In this document: one piece after another, positions 5,548 through 13,600 of the stretch
How positions within the stretch are numbered: the stretch's first letter is position 1
Layout: each line of letters begins with the position of its first letter
Assembly: GCA_900321945.1 (NCBI GenBank)
Contig: ONXY01000063.1
Location: 1-24,298 of the forward strand
Direction: 5' to 3'
Length of the DNA stretch: 24,298 bases
From: an uncultured Eubacteriales bacterium
GTDB lineage: Bacteria; Bacillota_A; Clostridia; Christensenellales; Aristaeellaceae
Translations under genes and position numbers: made by a program
Notes under the pieces: model-generated
Database searches by the model: none
The model's input: the letters and a program-made list of their open reading frames with translations, nothing else
What the model was told of the DNA's origin: nothing

Positions 5548-8213
5548 TCCGCGGCCTCCCGTGTGCTTTCGGCGTCAGGAACGGCTTTTTCCGCCTCGGG
5601 GCGGTCCGCGTCCGGCTCCCCGGCCTGCGCCGTTTCCGCAGGCTCCTCCGGTTTTTCCGCGTCCGCGGGGATTTCGGTTTTTTCAGAAGAACCGACGGCG
5701 TCCGCGCTCTGATTTTCCGTACCGCCGGGAGTCTGCGTCGGCCGGGGTTCCTGCTGCGGGGCGGCGGCTTCCGGATCCGCCTGCTGCGGTGGGACGGCGG
5801 GAACCGCGGCAGCCTGCTGCTGGGAAGCGGCAGGAACGGGAGCGGTTTTCTGCTGCGGCGCCGCGGCTGTCTGAACCGCGGCCTGCTGCGGGGCCGCCGG
5901 AGCCTGAACCGCGGCCTGCTGCGAGGCCGCCGGAGTCTGAACAGCGGCCTGCTGCGGGGCCGCCGGAGTCTGAACCGGCTTCTGCGGCGGCGGCGCGGGA
6001 ACCGGAGCCGCGGGCTGCGGCTGGGCCGCGGGAGCAGGGGTCTCGGGCTGCGCCGCGATGGAGGGAGACGGCTGCACGGGCACGTGGTGCTGCACTTCCG
6101 GATACTCGATCCGTTCGTGGAATACGCCCTTCAGCACGCCGGAGAACGCGTCGCAGATATCGTCGATATCGCGGAGCGTGAGAGGACTGTCGCTGAGCTG
6201 CCCGTCCTCCAGCTTCCCGCGGACGAGGCGTTCGATAAACTGATTGATGGCCTTCGGCGTCGGATCCTGCATGGAGCGGACCGCTGCCTCGATGGTGTCA
6301 GCCAGCATGACGATCGCGGCTTCCCGTGTATTCGGACGGGGCCCCTCGTACCGGAACTCCTTCATGTCCACCGGGGATCCGTTGGACATCTGCAGCGCCT
6401 TATGGTAGAAGAACATAACCGGCGTATCCCCGTGATGCTGCAGAATGATGTTCGCGACTTCCTGAGGAATCTTCTGCTGCAGCGCCATCTGGTAGCCGTC
6501 CTTCGTGTGGCTGGTCAGAATGGCGGAGGAAACGTAGGGGTCGAGCTTGTCGTGCAGGTTCTCCCCCATCTGGTTCTCCTTGAAATACAGGGGCCTCTTC
6601 AGCTTTCCGATATCGTGGTAATATCCGGCCGCGCGGGCGAGATTGGGGTTTGCCCCGATTTTCTCAGCCGCGGCCTCTGAGAGGTTGGCCACGATCAGCG
6701 CGTGATGGTAGGTGCCGGGAGCCTCGATCTGCAGACGGCGGAGAAGCGGCTGGTTGGGATTGCAGAGCTCCAGCAGCTTGCTGGGCGTCGCCAGGCGGAA
6801 CACCGCCTCGAAAACCGGCTGCAGCGCCAGCGCGAGTACGCTGCTGAGCACGCCGCCGCCCATCGCCCAGAGGCTGTCGGGCAGCAGGCTGCTCATTTCC
6901 GTGGAAGTCATCCAAAGGATCGCCGGGATTGCCACCATGTTGACGGCGGCTGAGATGAGCCCGGACAGAAGAACCCGGATGCGCTGGGGGTGGCTCTTCA
7001 TGAAAATCACGCAGCAGATCCCGCCTGTCAGACCCATCACCATCAGCAGAATCATTTCATACAGGAAGGAGGAATTGTTCCCGGCGGCCAGACCGGCGAT
7101 CAGAACGGCGGCCGGGACGACGCTGGCGAAGCCGGCCCTCGAGCCGAGCAGTACGCAGAGCAGCACGGGAACAAAAACAATCGGCACGAAATAGGCGCTG
7201 AAATACAGATGGAACAGCGCGGACATGCCGACGCCCAGAATCATGGCCAGCATCGCGACGGTCAGTTTCCGGGTGTCGTAAAGCACCTCTTTCACCGTCA
7301 GCCGCAGGGAGAAGACGTAGCAGAGCACGCAGAGGGCCACCAGCAGCGCCGCGCCCCGATAGCTGGACAGGTCGTAGGCGTCGTCCTTCAGCAGACCCAG
7401 GGAGCGCAGCATGGCGAGCTGGCTCTTGGTGATCCGGTCTCCGGCGCGGATGATGTTCTGCCCCTGCAGGTACACGATGGGCTCCACCGCGTCCATCGCG
7501 GCCTGCCTCGCGAGCTCGGTCGCCTCCTGCTCAATCACCATATTCGGCCTGATGCAGGCCCGCAGAACGGTTGGAATGATGTTCTGCGTCAGCGAAACGT
7601 CGAGCTTGAAGCCCACGATCTGCAGAACGGTCTGGATGGACTGGCTCACCTGTCCTTCCCGGACGGTCGTGTTCATCGCGTTCTCGACGGCCGTGGATAC
7701 GGTGAAAACCATATCCTCGAAAGCTTCCGGGGTCGTGCGGAGAAGCGTGGTGACCTGATACCGGTTCAGGGCGACGGAGGATACCAGGGTCATGGCGTAT
7801 TCGATTTCCGCGTCCGAGAAGTTCTGCTTCATTCTCCCGTTCTCATCGGCCAGCGTCTGTGCGTACTGATGGACGGTGCGCAGCTCGCCGAAAACGGCGG
7901 ACAGCGATCCGAGAACCTCCTCCTTGACGCCCTCCACAAAGCGGTACGTCGGCTCCACCGCGGCCGCCGCGGCGCGGCGCTTCTCCTCGGTGGTCACCTC
8001 GTCGACCACGTCCTTGGTCGCGTTGATCGTCTCCCTGGATATGGATCCGACGCTCAGGTCGTACTGCTTCGGAGCGCAGACGAGCCCGTAAAGCGCGAAG
8101 ATCAGCACGCCGGCGCAGATCACGACCAGCGTGTTTTTCGCGTGCGGAGACCGGAACCACGCAAGCAGGCGGGAACCGTGTTTCCTTTTCTTTTCTTTCT
8201 CTCGTGATGCCAT
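5544..8213 (-). CDS. pgpH: PgpH-type membrane HD phosphodiesterase (c-di-AMP hydrolase) with long Pro/Ala/Gln tail
   Basis: An 889-residue 7TM-HD protein that should hydrolyse c-di-AMP at the inner face of the membrane. A first membrane helix (about 27-46) is followed by an extracytoplasmic domain (about 50-280), a cluster of membrane segments (about 288-470) and the HD domain (about 495-705). HD residues visible are HH 503-504, H533-D534 in YYHDIGK, and HH 593-594. Characterised PgpH proteins end soon after the HD domain at about 700-720 residues. Here about 175 extra residues follow, rich in Pro, Ala and Gln, then acidic, with a fourfold 11-residue repeat. It starts 5 bases after phoH and overlaps ybeY-cdd by ATGA. 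The tail's role is unknown. Confidence 0.93.
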   Translation of the reverse strand: MASREKEKKRKHGSRLLAWFRSPHAKNTLVVICAGVLIFALYGLVCAPKQYDLSVGSISRETINATKDVVDEVTTEEKRRAAAAAVEPTYRFVEGVKEEVLGSLSAVFGELRTVHQYAQTLADENGRMKQNFSDAEIEYAMTLVSSVALNRYQVTTLLRTTPEAFEDMVFTVSTAVENAMNTTVREGQVSQSIQTVLQIVGFKLDVSLTQNIIPTVLRACIRPNMVIEQEATELARQAAMDAVEPIVYLQGQNIIRAGDRITKSQLAMLRSLGLLKDDAYDLSSYRGAALLVALCVLCYVFSLRLTVKEVLYDTRKLTVAMLAMILGVGMSALFHLYFSAYFVPIVFVPVLLCVLLGSRAGFASVVPAAVLIAGLAAGNNSSFLYEMILLMVMGLTGGICCVIFMKSHPQRIRVLLSGLISAAVNMVAIPAILWMTSTEMSSLLPDSLWAMGGGVLSSVLALALQPVFEAVFRLATPSKLLELCNPNQPLLRRLQIEAPGTYHHALIVANLSEAAAEKIGANPNLARAAGYYHDIGKLKRPLYFKENQMGENLHDKLDPYVSSAILTSHTKDGYQMALQQKIPQEVANIILQHHGDTPVMFFYHKALQMSNGSPVDMKEFRYEGPRPNTREAAIVMLADTIEAAVRSMQDPTPKAINQFIERLVRGKLEDGQLSDSPLTLRDIDDICDAFSGVLKGVFHERIEYPEVQHHVPVQPSPSIAAQPETPAPAAQPQPAAPVPAPPPQKPVQTPAAPQQAAVQTPAASQQAAVQAPAAPQQAAVQTAAAPQQKTAPVPAASQQQAAAVPAVPPQQADPEAAAPQQEPRPTQTPGGTENQSADAVGSSEKTEIPADAEKPEEPAETAQAGEPDADRPEAEKAVPDAESTREAAE
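5844..5975 (-). repeat. Four tandem 33-bp units encoding VQTPAAPQQAA-like repeats in the PgpH tail
   Basis: Residues 747-790 of the PgpH-like protein are four consecutive 11-residue units: VQTPAAPQQAA, VQTPAASQQAA, VQAPAAPQQAA and VQTAAAPQQKT. The DNA copies are similar as well, suggesting recent duplication and possible length variation between strains. Confidence 0.9.
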
Positions 8214-8218
8214 TTCCG

Positions 8219-9199
8219 CTACTCTCCTTTCCGACGGAGTATTTCGGCGGCATGCTTTCTGTCGTATGCTTCGATAATCTGCTGCACCAGCTCGTGGCGC
8301 ACAATGTCCTTCGGCGTCAGCTCCGTGATGCCGATCGACGGGATGTCCCGGAGAATCTCCACCGCCTCCTCCAGCCCGGAGCGCTTTCCGGCCGGAAGAT
8401 CCGTCTGCGTGACGTCCCCCGTGACCACCATGCGGGAACGGAAGCCCATTCTCGTCAGGAACATTTTCATCTGTTCGGAGGTCGTGTTCTGCGCCTCATC
8501 CAGAATGATGAAGGCGTCAGACAGGGTCCGTCCGCGCATGTAGGCGAGCGGAGCCACCTCCACGATCCCCCTCTCCGTGAGCCGGGTATATGCGTCCGGC
8601 CCCATGAAGTCATACAGGGCGTCGTAAAGCGGACGCAGGTAGGGATCGACCTTCTGGGTCAGGTCGCCGGGCAGAAAGCCGAGCTTCTCCCCGGCTTCCA
8701 CGGCCGGACGGGTCAGGATGATCCGCTCGACCTCCTTGTTTTTCAGCGCTACGACCGCCAGCGCCATGGCGAGATAGGTTTTTCCGGTCCCCGCGGGGCC
8801 TGTGGCGAAGGTGAGGTCGTGGCTCCGGATCGTTTCCACGTAGCGGAGCTGCCCTACGGTTTTGCAGCGGATCTGCTTCCCCCGGTGCGTCACCGCGACG
8901 ACGCTCTTCAGTTCCTCCTCGGCCAGATCCGCGTCCCCTTCCCTGGCCAGGGAAAGCGCGTACCGGATGCGGAAGCGGTCCACCGCCTCCCCGTTCCGGA
9001 TCATGTTCAGCATCATCTGAATGGCGCGCCCGGCCAGGGCGGCATCCTCCTCCTCCCCGTCGATCACGAGGGTGGAGCCGCGCAGGCTGACGGTTACGCG
9101 GCATTCATGCTCTATCAGGGCGATGTTCTGATCGTTCATGCCGAACAGCGCCACATACGCTTCCAGGTTCTGGGCGGACAAATCCACGGTCTGGGTCAA
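8219..9199 (-). CDS. phoH: PhoH-family ATPase
   Basis: A P-loop ATPase of the PhoH family, first gene of the ribosome-maturation operon. Walker A is GPAGTGKT (134-141 from the TTG start) and Walker B IILDEAQ (231-237); TGDVTQTDLP follows as the sensor-like motif. An N-terminal R3H/KH-like region precedes the ATPase. The start is uncertain. ATG 9244 lies at the predicted transcription start of the promoter at 9248-9275, and ATG 9226 has only a weak binding site. TTG 9199 has GGGAAGGA five bases upstream and gives MTQTVDLSAQNLEAYVALFG, the usual beginning of the family. The pgpH gene begins 5 bases after the stop. The precise biochemical role of PhoH is unsettled; links to YbeY and rRNA processing are reported for the family. 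Confidence 0.93.
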   Translation of the reverse strand: MTQTVDLSAQNLEAYVALFGMNDQNIALIEHECRVTVSLRGSTLVIDGEEEDAALAGRAIQMMLNMIRNGEAVDRFRIRYALSLAREGDADLAEEELKSVVAVTHRGKQIRCKTVGQLRYVETIRSHDLTFATGPAGTGKTYLAMALAVVALKNKEVERIILTRPAVEAGEKLGFLPGDLTQKVDPYLRPLYDALYDFMGPDAYTRLTERGIVEVAPLAYMRGRTLSDAFIILDEAQNTTSEQMKMFLTRMGFRSRMVVTGDVTQTDLPAGKRSGLEEAVEILRDIPSIGITELTPKDIVRHELVQQIIEAYDRKHAAEILRRKGE

Positions 9200-9247
9200 A
9201 TTCTTCCTTCCCTTCAATGACTTCATGGCTGGTCTCTTCTTCATACT

Positions 9248-9275
9248 ATGATAACAATTTTCACGGTTTTGTCAA
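9248..9275 (-). promoter_or_regulatory. Promoter of the phoH-pgpH-ybeY/cdd-era operon
   Basis: On the minus strand TTGACA (9275-9270), a 16-base spacer and TATCAT (9253-9248). It is back to back with the T-box promoter; the two -35 boxes are only 8 bases apart. Confidence 0.7.
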
Positions 9276-9283
9276 TAAAATGG

Positions 9284-9312
9284 TTGACTGAGGCGTTTTT
9301 CTGTGCTATGAT
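9284..9312 (+). promoter_or_regulatory. Promoter of the T-box operon
   Basis: TTGACT (9284-9289), a 17-base spacer and TATGAT (9307-9312). Transcription should begin near 9319 and give a leader of about 305 bases before the first start codon. Confidence 0.8.
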
Positions 9313-9318
9313 TCACCC

Positions 9319-9599
9319 AATTTCATCGCCATGACGATGATGGAATGAATTCCCTCCGGGGTGTTTCAGAGAGCCGGCGGCCGCTGCGAGCCGGTACCGA
9401 ACGAAGGGATGACTGCTTCCGGAGTCTGCGCTGTGAACGCCGCCCCGCGGTCAGTAATGGCGCACGGTCGCCCCGATATCGGCTGAGGACTTGCTGGAGT
9501 CCAAAGACGGCCCTGCCGTAAAAAGCGGGGCAATGCGGGGTGGTACCGCGGAAAGAGAAAGCTTTTCGTCCCTGAGGCCTTACGGCTTCAGGGTTTTTT
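9319..9599 (+). promoter_or_regulatory. T-box riboswitch leader, probably leucine-specific
   Basis: The leader carries the T-box signature GGGTGGTACCGCGG at 9538-9551 followed by CGTCCC and an intrinsic terminator. Further landmarks are the K-turn strands ATGATGG (near 9337-9343) and GGAG (9421-9424), and the Stem I distal motif CAGAGAGCCGG (9368-9378) with GCGAGCCGG. The helix GGAA (9342-9345) with TTCC (9417-9420) places the specifier just before it. Alignment by position to known T-boxes gives CTG at 9413-9415, leucine. ACT at 9412-9414 (threonine) is the alternative, because the base after the specifier is usually a purine. Uncharged tRNA would stabilise the antiterminator and allow transcription of the LeuA-like and acyl-CoA synthetase genes. 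Confidence 0.93.
9570..9599 (+). terminator. T-box regulated terminator
   Basis: CCCTGAGGCC, loop TTAC, GGCTTCAGGG (10 bp, one G-T pair), then six T residues. The CCC at the 5' arm is also needed for the competing antiterminator, as expected for a T-box. Confidence 0.92.
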
Positions 9600-9623
9600 A
9601 TCTGCTTCAGGAGGGAAAGAGAG

Positions 9624-11036
9624 ATGGAAAGAGTCTTCATTACGGACAGGACGCTGAAACAGGCGGGAAAACGCATGCCCCTCAGTTTCCGGGAGAAGAT
9701 CGAGCTGAGCAGGCTGATCGACCGGCTCGAGCCGGACGCGGTCGAGCTGGCCGCGATTGAGAACAGAAAGGTGGACAGCCTTCTGATCAAGTCCGTCTGC
9801 TCGGCCGTCAGCCGCGCGGAGGTCGCCGTTCCCGTGAAGCTGAGCGCGGAGAGCGTCGCGGAGACCTGGAGCGCGCTGAAGGAGGCGCGCAGGCCCCGCC
9901 TGCAGGTGTGCGCCCCCGTCAGCTCCGTCCAGATGGAGTATCTGAGCCATATGAAGCCCGCCGGTCTCACTGCCCTGGTCACGGATACGATCCGGGAATG
10001 CGCGAAGTACACGGAAAACGTCGAGTTCATCGCCGAGGACGCCTCCCGGGCCGATGAAAGTTTCATGATTCCGCTGCTCCGGTCCGCCATGGAAGCAGGC
10101 GCGAAGATCATCACGTTCCAGGAGGCCGCGGGGGCCATGCTGCCTGAGGAGCTGCGGGATTTCCTGGACGGGATCATCCGGCAGCTGGACGGAAAGGACG
10201 GCGTCCGCTTCGGCATCGACTGCTCGGACGCGATCGCGCTGGCCGACGCCGGCGCGGTGGAGTCCGTACGCGCCGGAATCCGGGAGCTGAAGACCGCCGC
10301 GTTCCCGCTGGACTGCGCGAATCTGGCCAACGTGGTGCGGATTCTGGCCGCGCGCGGGGAAAAGCTCGGCGTGTACTGTCAGGTGCGCCGGCCCGAGCTC
10401 GGCCGGGTGGTCGGACAGATCGGCAACCTCTGCCGGGCTACGGACGGGTATGGAGCCTCGTTCGGCGGGGACGCCGGACAGCGGGACAGCGAAATCGTTC
10501 TCAGCCTTCACGACAGCCGGGAAAGCGTCTGCCGCGCGATGGAGCAGCTCGGGTATATTCTCAGCCCCGAGGATCAGGAAAAGGTTTACGCCGCTTTCCT
10601 GAGCGTCGCGGAGAAGAAGGATTCCGTTTCCCTGAAGGAGCTGGACGCCCTGATCGCCGCGGAAGCCATGCAGGTTCCCCCGGCCTATCTGGTTCAGCAG
10701 TATGTGATCAACACCGGCAACGGCATCGGGGCCATGGCCCATATGAAGCTGGAGTTCCACGGAAAGCAGCTGGAAAGCGTTGCCGCGGGCGACGGCGTGA
10801 TCGACGCCGCCTTCCTCGCGCTGGAAAAGGCGGTCGGCCGGCATTTCGAGCTGGACAGCTTCCAGGTGCAGGCGGTCACCGAGGGGCAGAAGGCCATGGG
10901 CGAAACCATCGTGCGGCTGCGCAGCGAGGGCAAGCTCTATTCCGGCCGGGGCATTTCCACGGACATCGTCGGGGCGGGCATCATGGCGTATGTCAACGCC
11001 CTGAACAAGATCGTTTTTGAGGAGGAAGAGGCATGA
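9624..11036 (+). CDS. LeuA-like protein with degenerate active site and intact regulatory domain
   Basis: A 470-residue homologue of 2-isopropylmalate/homocitrate synthases. Fold-level similarity is clear: YTENVEFIAEDASRADESF (130-148) is nearly canonical, and the C-terminal domain (about 354-465) is very well conserved, ending in VTEGQKAMGETIVRLRS and GRGISTDIVGAGIMAYVNALN. The catalytic features are missing. The usual TLRDGEQ is TLKQAGK (10-16), the metal-binding HxHND is DCSDA (199-203), and the GIGERAGN and SGIHQDG regions are not recognisable. It is therefore probably a pseudoenzyme or an enzyme with changed chemistry that still senses leucine. Start ATG 9624 has AGGAGGG 8 bases upstream. 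The stop overlaps the next start as ATGA, and a T-box controls both genes. Confidence 0.9.
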   Translation: MERVFITDRTLKQAGKRMPLSFREKIELSRLIDRLEPDAVELAAIENRKVDSLLIKSVCSAVSRAEVAVPVKLSAESVAETWSALKEARRPRLQVCAPVSSVQMEYLSHMKPAGLTALVTDTIRECAKYTENVEFIAEDASRADESFMIPLLRSAMEAGAKIITFQEAAGAMLPEELRDFLDGIIRQLDGKDGVRFGIDCSDAIALADAGAVESVRAGIRELKTAAFPLDCANLANVVRILAARGEKLGVYCQVRRPELGRVVGQIGNLCRATDGYGASFGGDAGQRDSEIVLSLHDSRESVCRAMEQLGYILSPEDQEKVYAAFLSVAEKKDSVSLKELDALIAAEAMQVPPAYLVQQYVINTGNGIGAMAHMKLEFHGKQLESVAAGDGVIDAAFLALEKAVGRHFELDSFQVQAVTEGQKAMGETIVRLRSEGKLYSGRGISTDIVGAGIMAYVNALNKIVFEEEEA

Positions 11037-13546
11037 ACCTTTCGTTTTCCACCCGCGGCTGGAACGATCTGCCCTGGGAAACCCAGGTCCGGGACGCGGA
11101 GGAATACCGCTTTCAGGGAATTGAGCTTTACAATCTGAGCCGCACGCCCGCCCTGACGGACCGGAAAGGGCCTTTCCACCCCTACCATCAGAACGAGACG
11201 CTCCGCAACCTGAAGGAGAAGGGCCTCGTCATCTCCAACCTGGACACCTCCATCGACCTGAGCGACGGTGAAATCAATGAGGAGGAATTCCGTTTCCTCT
11301 TTACCTCCGCCGTCTCCCTCCGGGTTCCGTACGTAACGGTGTGCGCGCTGAAGGACGACGAGGATCAGGTCCGGAAAAATATCGAAACGCTTCTGCCCAT
11401 GCTTGAGGGAACGGAGGTCCGCCTGCTGTTCAAGACCACGGGGATTTACGCGGATACGTCCCGCCTCCGGGCGCTGATGGATCTGTACGCCCGCGACGAA
11501 CTGGGCGCGCTCTGGGACATGCACCACCCCTTCCGTGACTTTGGCGAGATTCCGGACACGACGATCCGGAACCTCGGGGCCTATGTCCGCCACGTCCATC
11601 TGCGGGACTCCGACGACGAAGGCGCCTACAACCTGATCGGCGAGGGCTCCGTCCCGCTGAAGGATCTGATGCGCGCGCTGGGCTCCATCGACTACAGCGG
11701 CTTCGTCTCCATGGAATGGAAGCCGGAGTGGATGCCGGATCTTCCCCTGCGCGAGGTGATCTTCCCCTATTTCGTCAACTACATGAGGCGGTTCGACCCG
11801 AAGCGCGGCAAGCGGAACACCCTGTATCCCAACCACGACGGATCCGGCCAGTATGTCTGGAAGAAGGACGAGCTGATCGACCTGACCTTCTCCCAGGTGC
11901 TCGACCGGATGGTCGCCGAGTTTCCGGATCAGTACGCGTTCCGGTACACCACGCTGGACTATACCCGGACCTACGAGGAGTTCCGGGAGGACGTGGACCG
12001 CTTCGCCAGGGCGCTGATCTCCGTCGGCGTGCGCCCGGGCAGCAAGGTGGCCATCTGGGCGACCAACGTCCCGGCCTGGTTCATCACCTTCTGGGCCACG
12101 ACCAAGATCGGCGCCGTGCTGGTGACGGTCAACACCGCCTACAAGATTCATGAGGCCGAGTACCTGCTCCGCCAGAGCGATACCCATACGCTGGTCATGA
12201 TCGAGTCCTGCCTGGACAGCGATTACAGGGCCATCATCAACGAGCTCTGTCCGGAGATCCGGGAGACGAAGGCCGGCGAGCCGCTTCACTGCAGAAAGCT
12301 CCCCTTCCTGAGGAACGTGATCACGGTCGGGTTCTCCCAGGCCGGATGCCTGACCTTCGAGGAAACCATGGAGCGGGCGGACAGCGTTCCCGCGGAGCGC
12401 CTCCGGGAGTACGCGGAGAAAGTCCGGCCCGACGACGTGTGCAACATGCAGTATACCAGCGGCACGACCGGCTTCCCGAAGGGCGTCATGCTCACGCACT
12501 ATAACGTGGTGAACAACGGGAAGTGTATCGGGGACCGGATGGGCCTCTCCACGGCGGACCGGATGATGATCCAGGTTCCGATGTTCCACTGCTTCGGCAT
12601 GGTGCTGTCCATGACCGCCTCCCTGACCCATGGAGCCACGGTCTGCCCGATGCCCTATTTCTCCGCGAAGAACTCGCTCGCCTGCATTCATCAGGAGAGA
12701 ATCACCTGCTTTAACGGCGTCCCCACCATGTTCATCGCGATGTTCAACCATCCGGACTACCGGAAGACGGATTTCTCCCATATGCGCACCGGGATCATGG
12801 CCGGGGCCGGATGCCCGCCCGAGCTGATGCGCCGCGCCGCGAGACCGGACGAGATGAACATGCGCGGAATTGTCAGCGTTTACGGGCAGACGGAGTCCGC
12901 CCCCGGAAGCACGATGTCCGCCTGGGAGGATTCCCTCACCCTCCGCACGGAGACGGTGGGTTACGACTTCCCCAACGTGGAGTGCAAGGTGATTGATCCC
13001 GAGACCGGGGAGACCGTGCCGGACGGAACCGACGGCGAGTTCTGCTCCCGGGGCTACAATACGATGAAGGGCTATTACAAGATGCCCGACGCCACGGCCG
13101 CCACGGTCGACGCCCAGGGATGGCTGCACTCCGGCGACCTGGCCAGAAGGAACCCGGACGGAACCTACGTCATCACGGGCCGCCTGAAGGACATGATTAT
13201 CCGCGGCGGCGAGAACATCTACCCGAAGGAGATCGAGGAGTTCATCTATACGCATCCCGCGGTCGCGGACGTACAGGTGATCGGCGTGCCCGACGCGCGG
13301 TACGGCGAGGCCGTCATGGCCTGCATTGTTCTGAAGGAGGGAAAGCAGGTTACGGCGGAGGAGATGACGGAATACATCAAGAGCCATATGGCCAGGCATA
13401 AGGTTCCGCAGTACATCGAGTTCGTGTCCTCCTTCCCCATGAACGCCGCCGGAAAGGTGCTGAAGTACAAAATGCGGGAGGAAGCGACCGAGCGGCTCGG
13501 CCTGAAAGGCGCCGCCGGAATCGACACCGCGAAGAGCCGGGACTGA
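11033..13546 (+). CDS. Fusion of xylose-isomerase-like TIM barrel and AMP-forming acyl-CoA synthetase
   Basis: An 837-residue two-domain protein. Residues 1-250 resemble sugar phosphate isomerase/epimerase TIM barrels (AP endonuclease 2 fold): GALWDMHHPF (158-167), VRHVHLRD (185-192), GEGSVP (203-208) and VSMEWK (225-230). Metal ligands D162, a His and E228 are visible, but the first glutamate seems replaced in LLFKTTG (131-137). Residues 270-820 are an ANL-family synthetase with intact motifs: P-loop YTSGTTGFPKG (474-484), YGQTE (617-621), SGDLA (700-704), GRLKDMIIRGGENIYP (716-731) and the catalytic lysine K808 in AAGKVLK. It resembles medium-chain or fatty-acyl-CoA ligases, which adenylate a carboxylate and then form the CoA thioester. 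The substrate is unknown. Translation is coupled to the LeuA-like gene. Confidence 0.93.
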   Translation: MNLSFSTRGWNDLPWETQVRDAEEYRFQGIELYNLSRTPALTDRKGPFHPYHQNETLRNLKEKGLVISNLDTSIDLSDGEINEEEFRFLFTSAVSLRVPYVTVCALKDDEDQVRKNIETLLPMLEGTEVRLLFKTTGIYADTSRLRALMDLYARDELGALWDMHHPFRDFGEIPDTTIRNLGAYVRHVHLRDSDDEGAYNLIGEGSVPLKDLMRALGSIDYSGFVSMEWKPEWMPDLPLREVIFPYFVNYMRRFDPKRGKRNTLYPNHDGSGQYVWKKDELIDLTFSQVLDRMVAEFPDQYAFRYTTLDYTRTYEEFREDVDRFARALISVGVRPGSKVAIWATNVPAWFITFWATTKIGAVLVTVNTAYKIHEAEYLLRQSDTHTLVMIESCLDSDYRAIINELCPEIRETKAGEPLHCRKLPFLRNVITVGFSQAGCLTFEETMERADSVPAERLREYAEKVRPDDVCNMQYTSGTTGFPKGVMLTHYNVVNNGKCIGDRMGLSTADRMMIQVPMFHCFGMVLSMTASLTHGATVCPMPYFSAKNSLACIHQERITCFNGVPTMFIAMFNHPDYRKTDFSHMRTGIMAGAGCPPELMRRAARPDEMNMRGIVSVYGQTESAPGSTMSAWEDSLTLRTETVGYDFPNVECKVIDPETGETVPDGTDGEFCSRGYNTMKGYYKMPDATAATVDAQGWLHSGDLARRNPDGTYVITGRLKDMIIRGGENIYPKEIEEFIYTHPAVADVQVIGVPDARYGEAVMACIVLKEGKQVTAEEMTEYIKSHMARHKVPQYIEFVSSFPMNAAGKVLKYKMREEATERLGLKGAAGIDTAKSRD

Positions 13547-13559
13547 CCGGCCGCCTCAT

Positions 13560-13600
13560 AAACAGGACGCCCCGCCGTTTACGGCGGAGCGTCCTGTTTT
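13560..13600. terminator. Bidirectional terminator between the T-box operon and mreB-like gene
   Basis: AAACAGGACGC, CCGCCG, loop TTTA, CGGCGG, GCGTCCTGTTT form a stem of about 17 bp with one internal mismatch, flanked by T-runs in both directions (TTTT on plus, TTT on minus). It ends at the stop codon of the convergent mreB-like gene. Confidence 0.9.

Noticed and set aside
5844..5975. The 33-bp repeats as a CRISPR array or mobile element
   Set aside because: They are contiguous in-frame copies without spacers and encode a protein repeat.
9624..11036. Annotating the LeuA homologue as an ordinary 2-isopropylmalate synthase
   Set aside because: Overall similarity would suggest this, but the RD pair, the metal-binding His-x-His and other active-site segments are absent.
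10937..13399. An 820-codon open frame on the minus strand opposite the TIM/acyl-CoA synthetase gene
   Set aside because: Its translation has no recognisable domain and is rich in Arg, Gly, His and Val; it is a by-product of GC-rich codon use opposite a clearly conserved protein.
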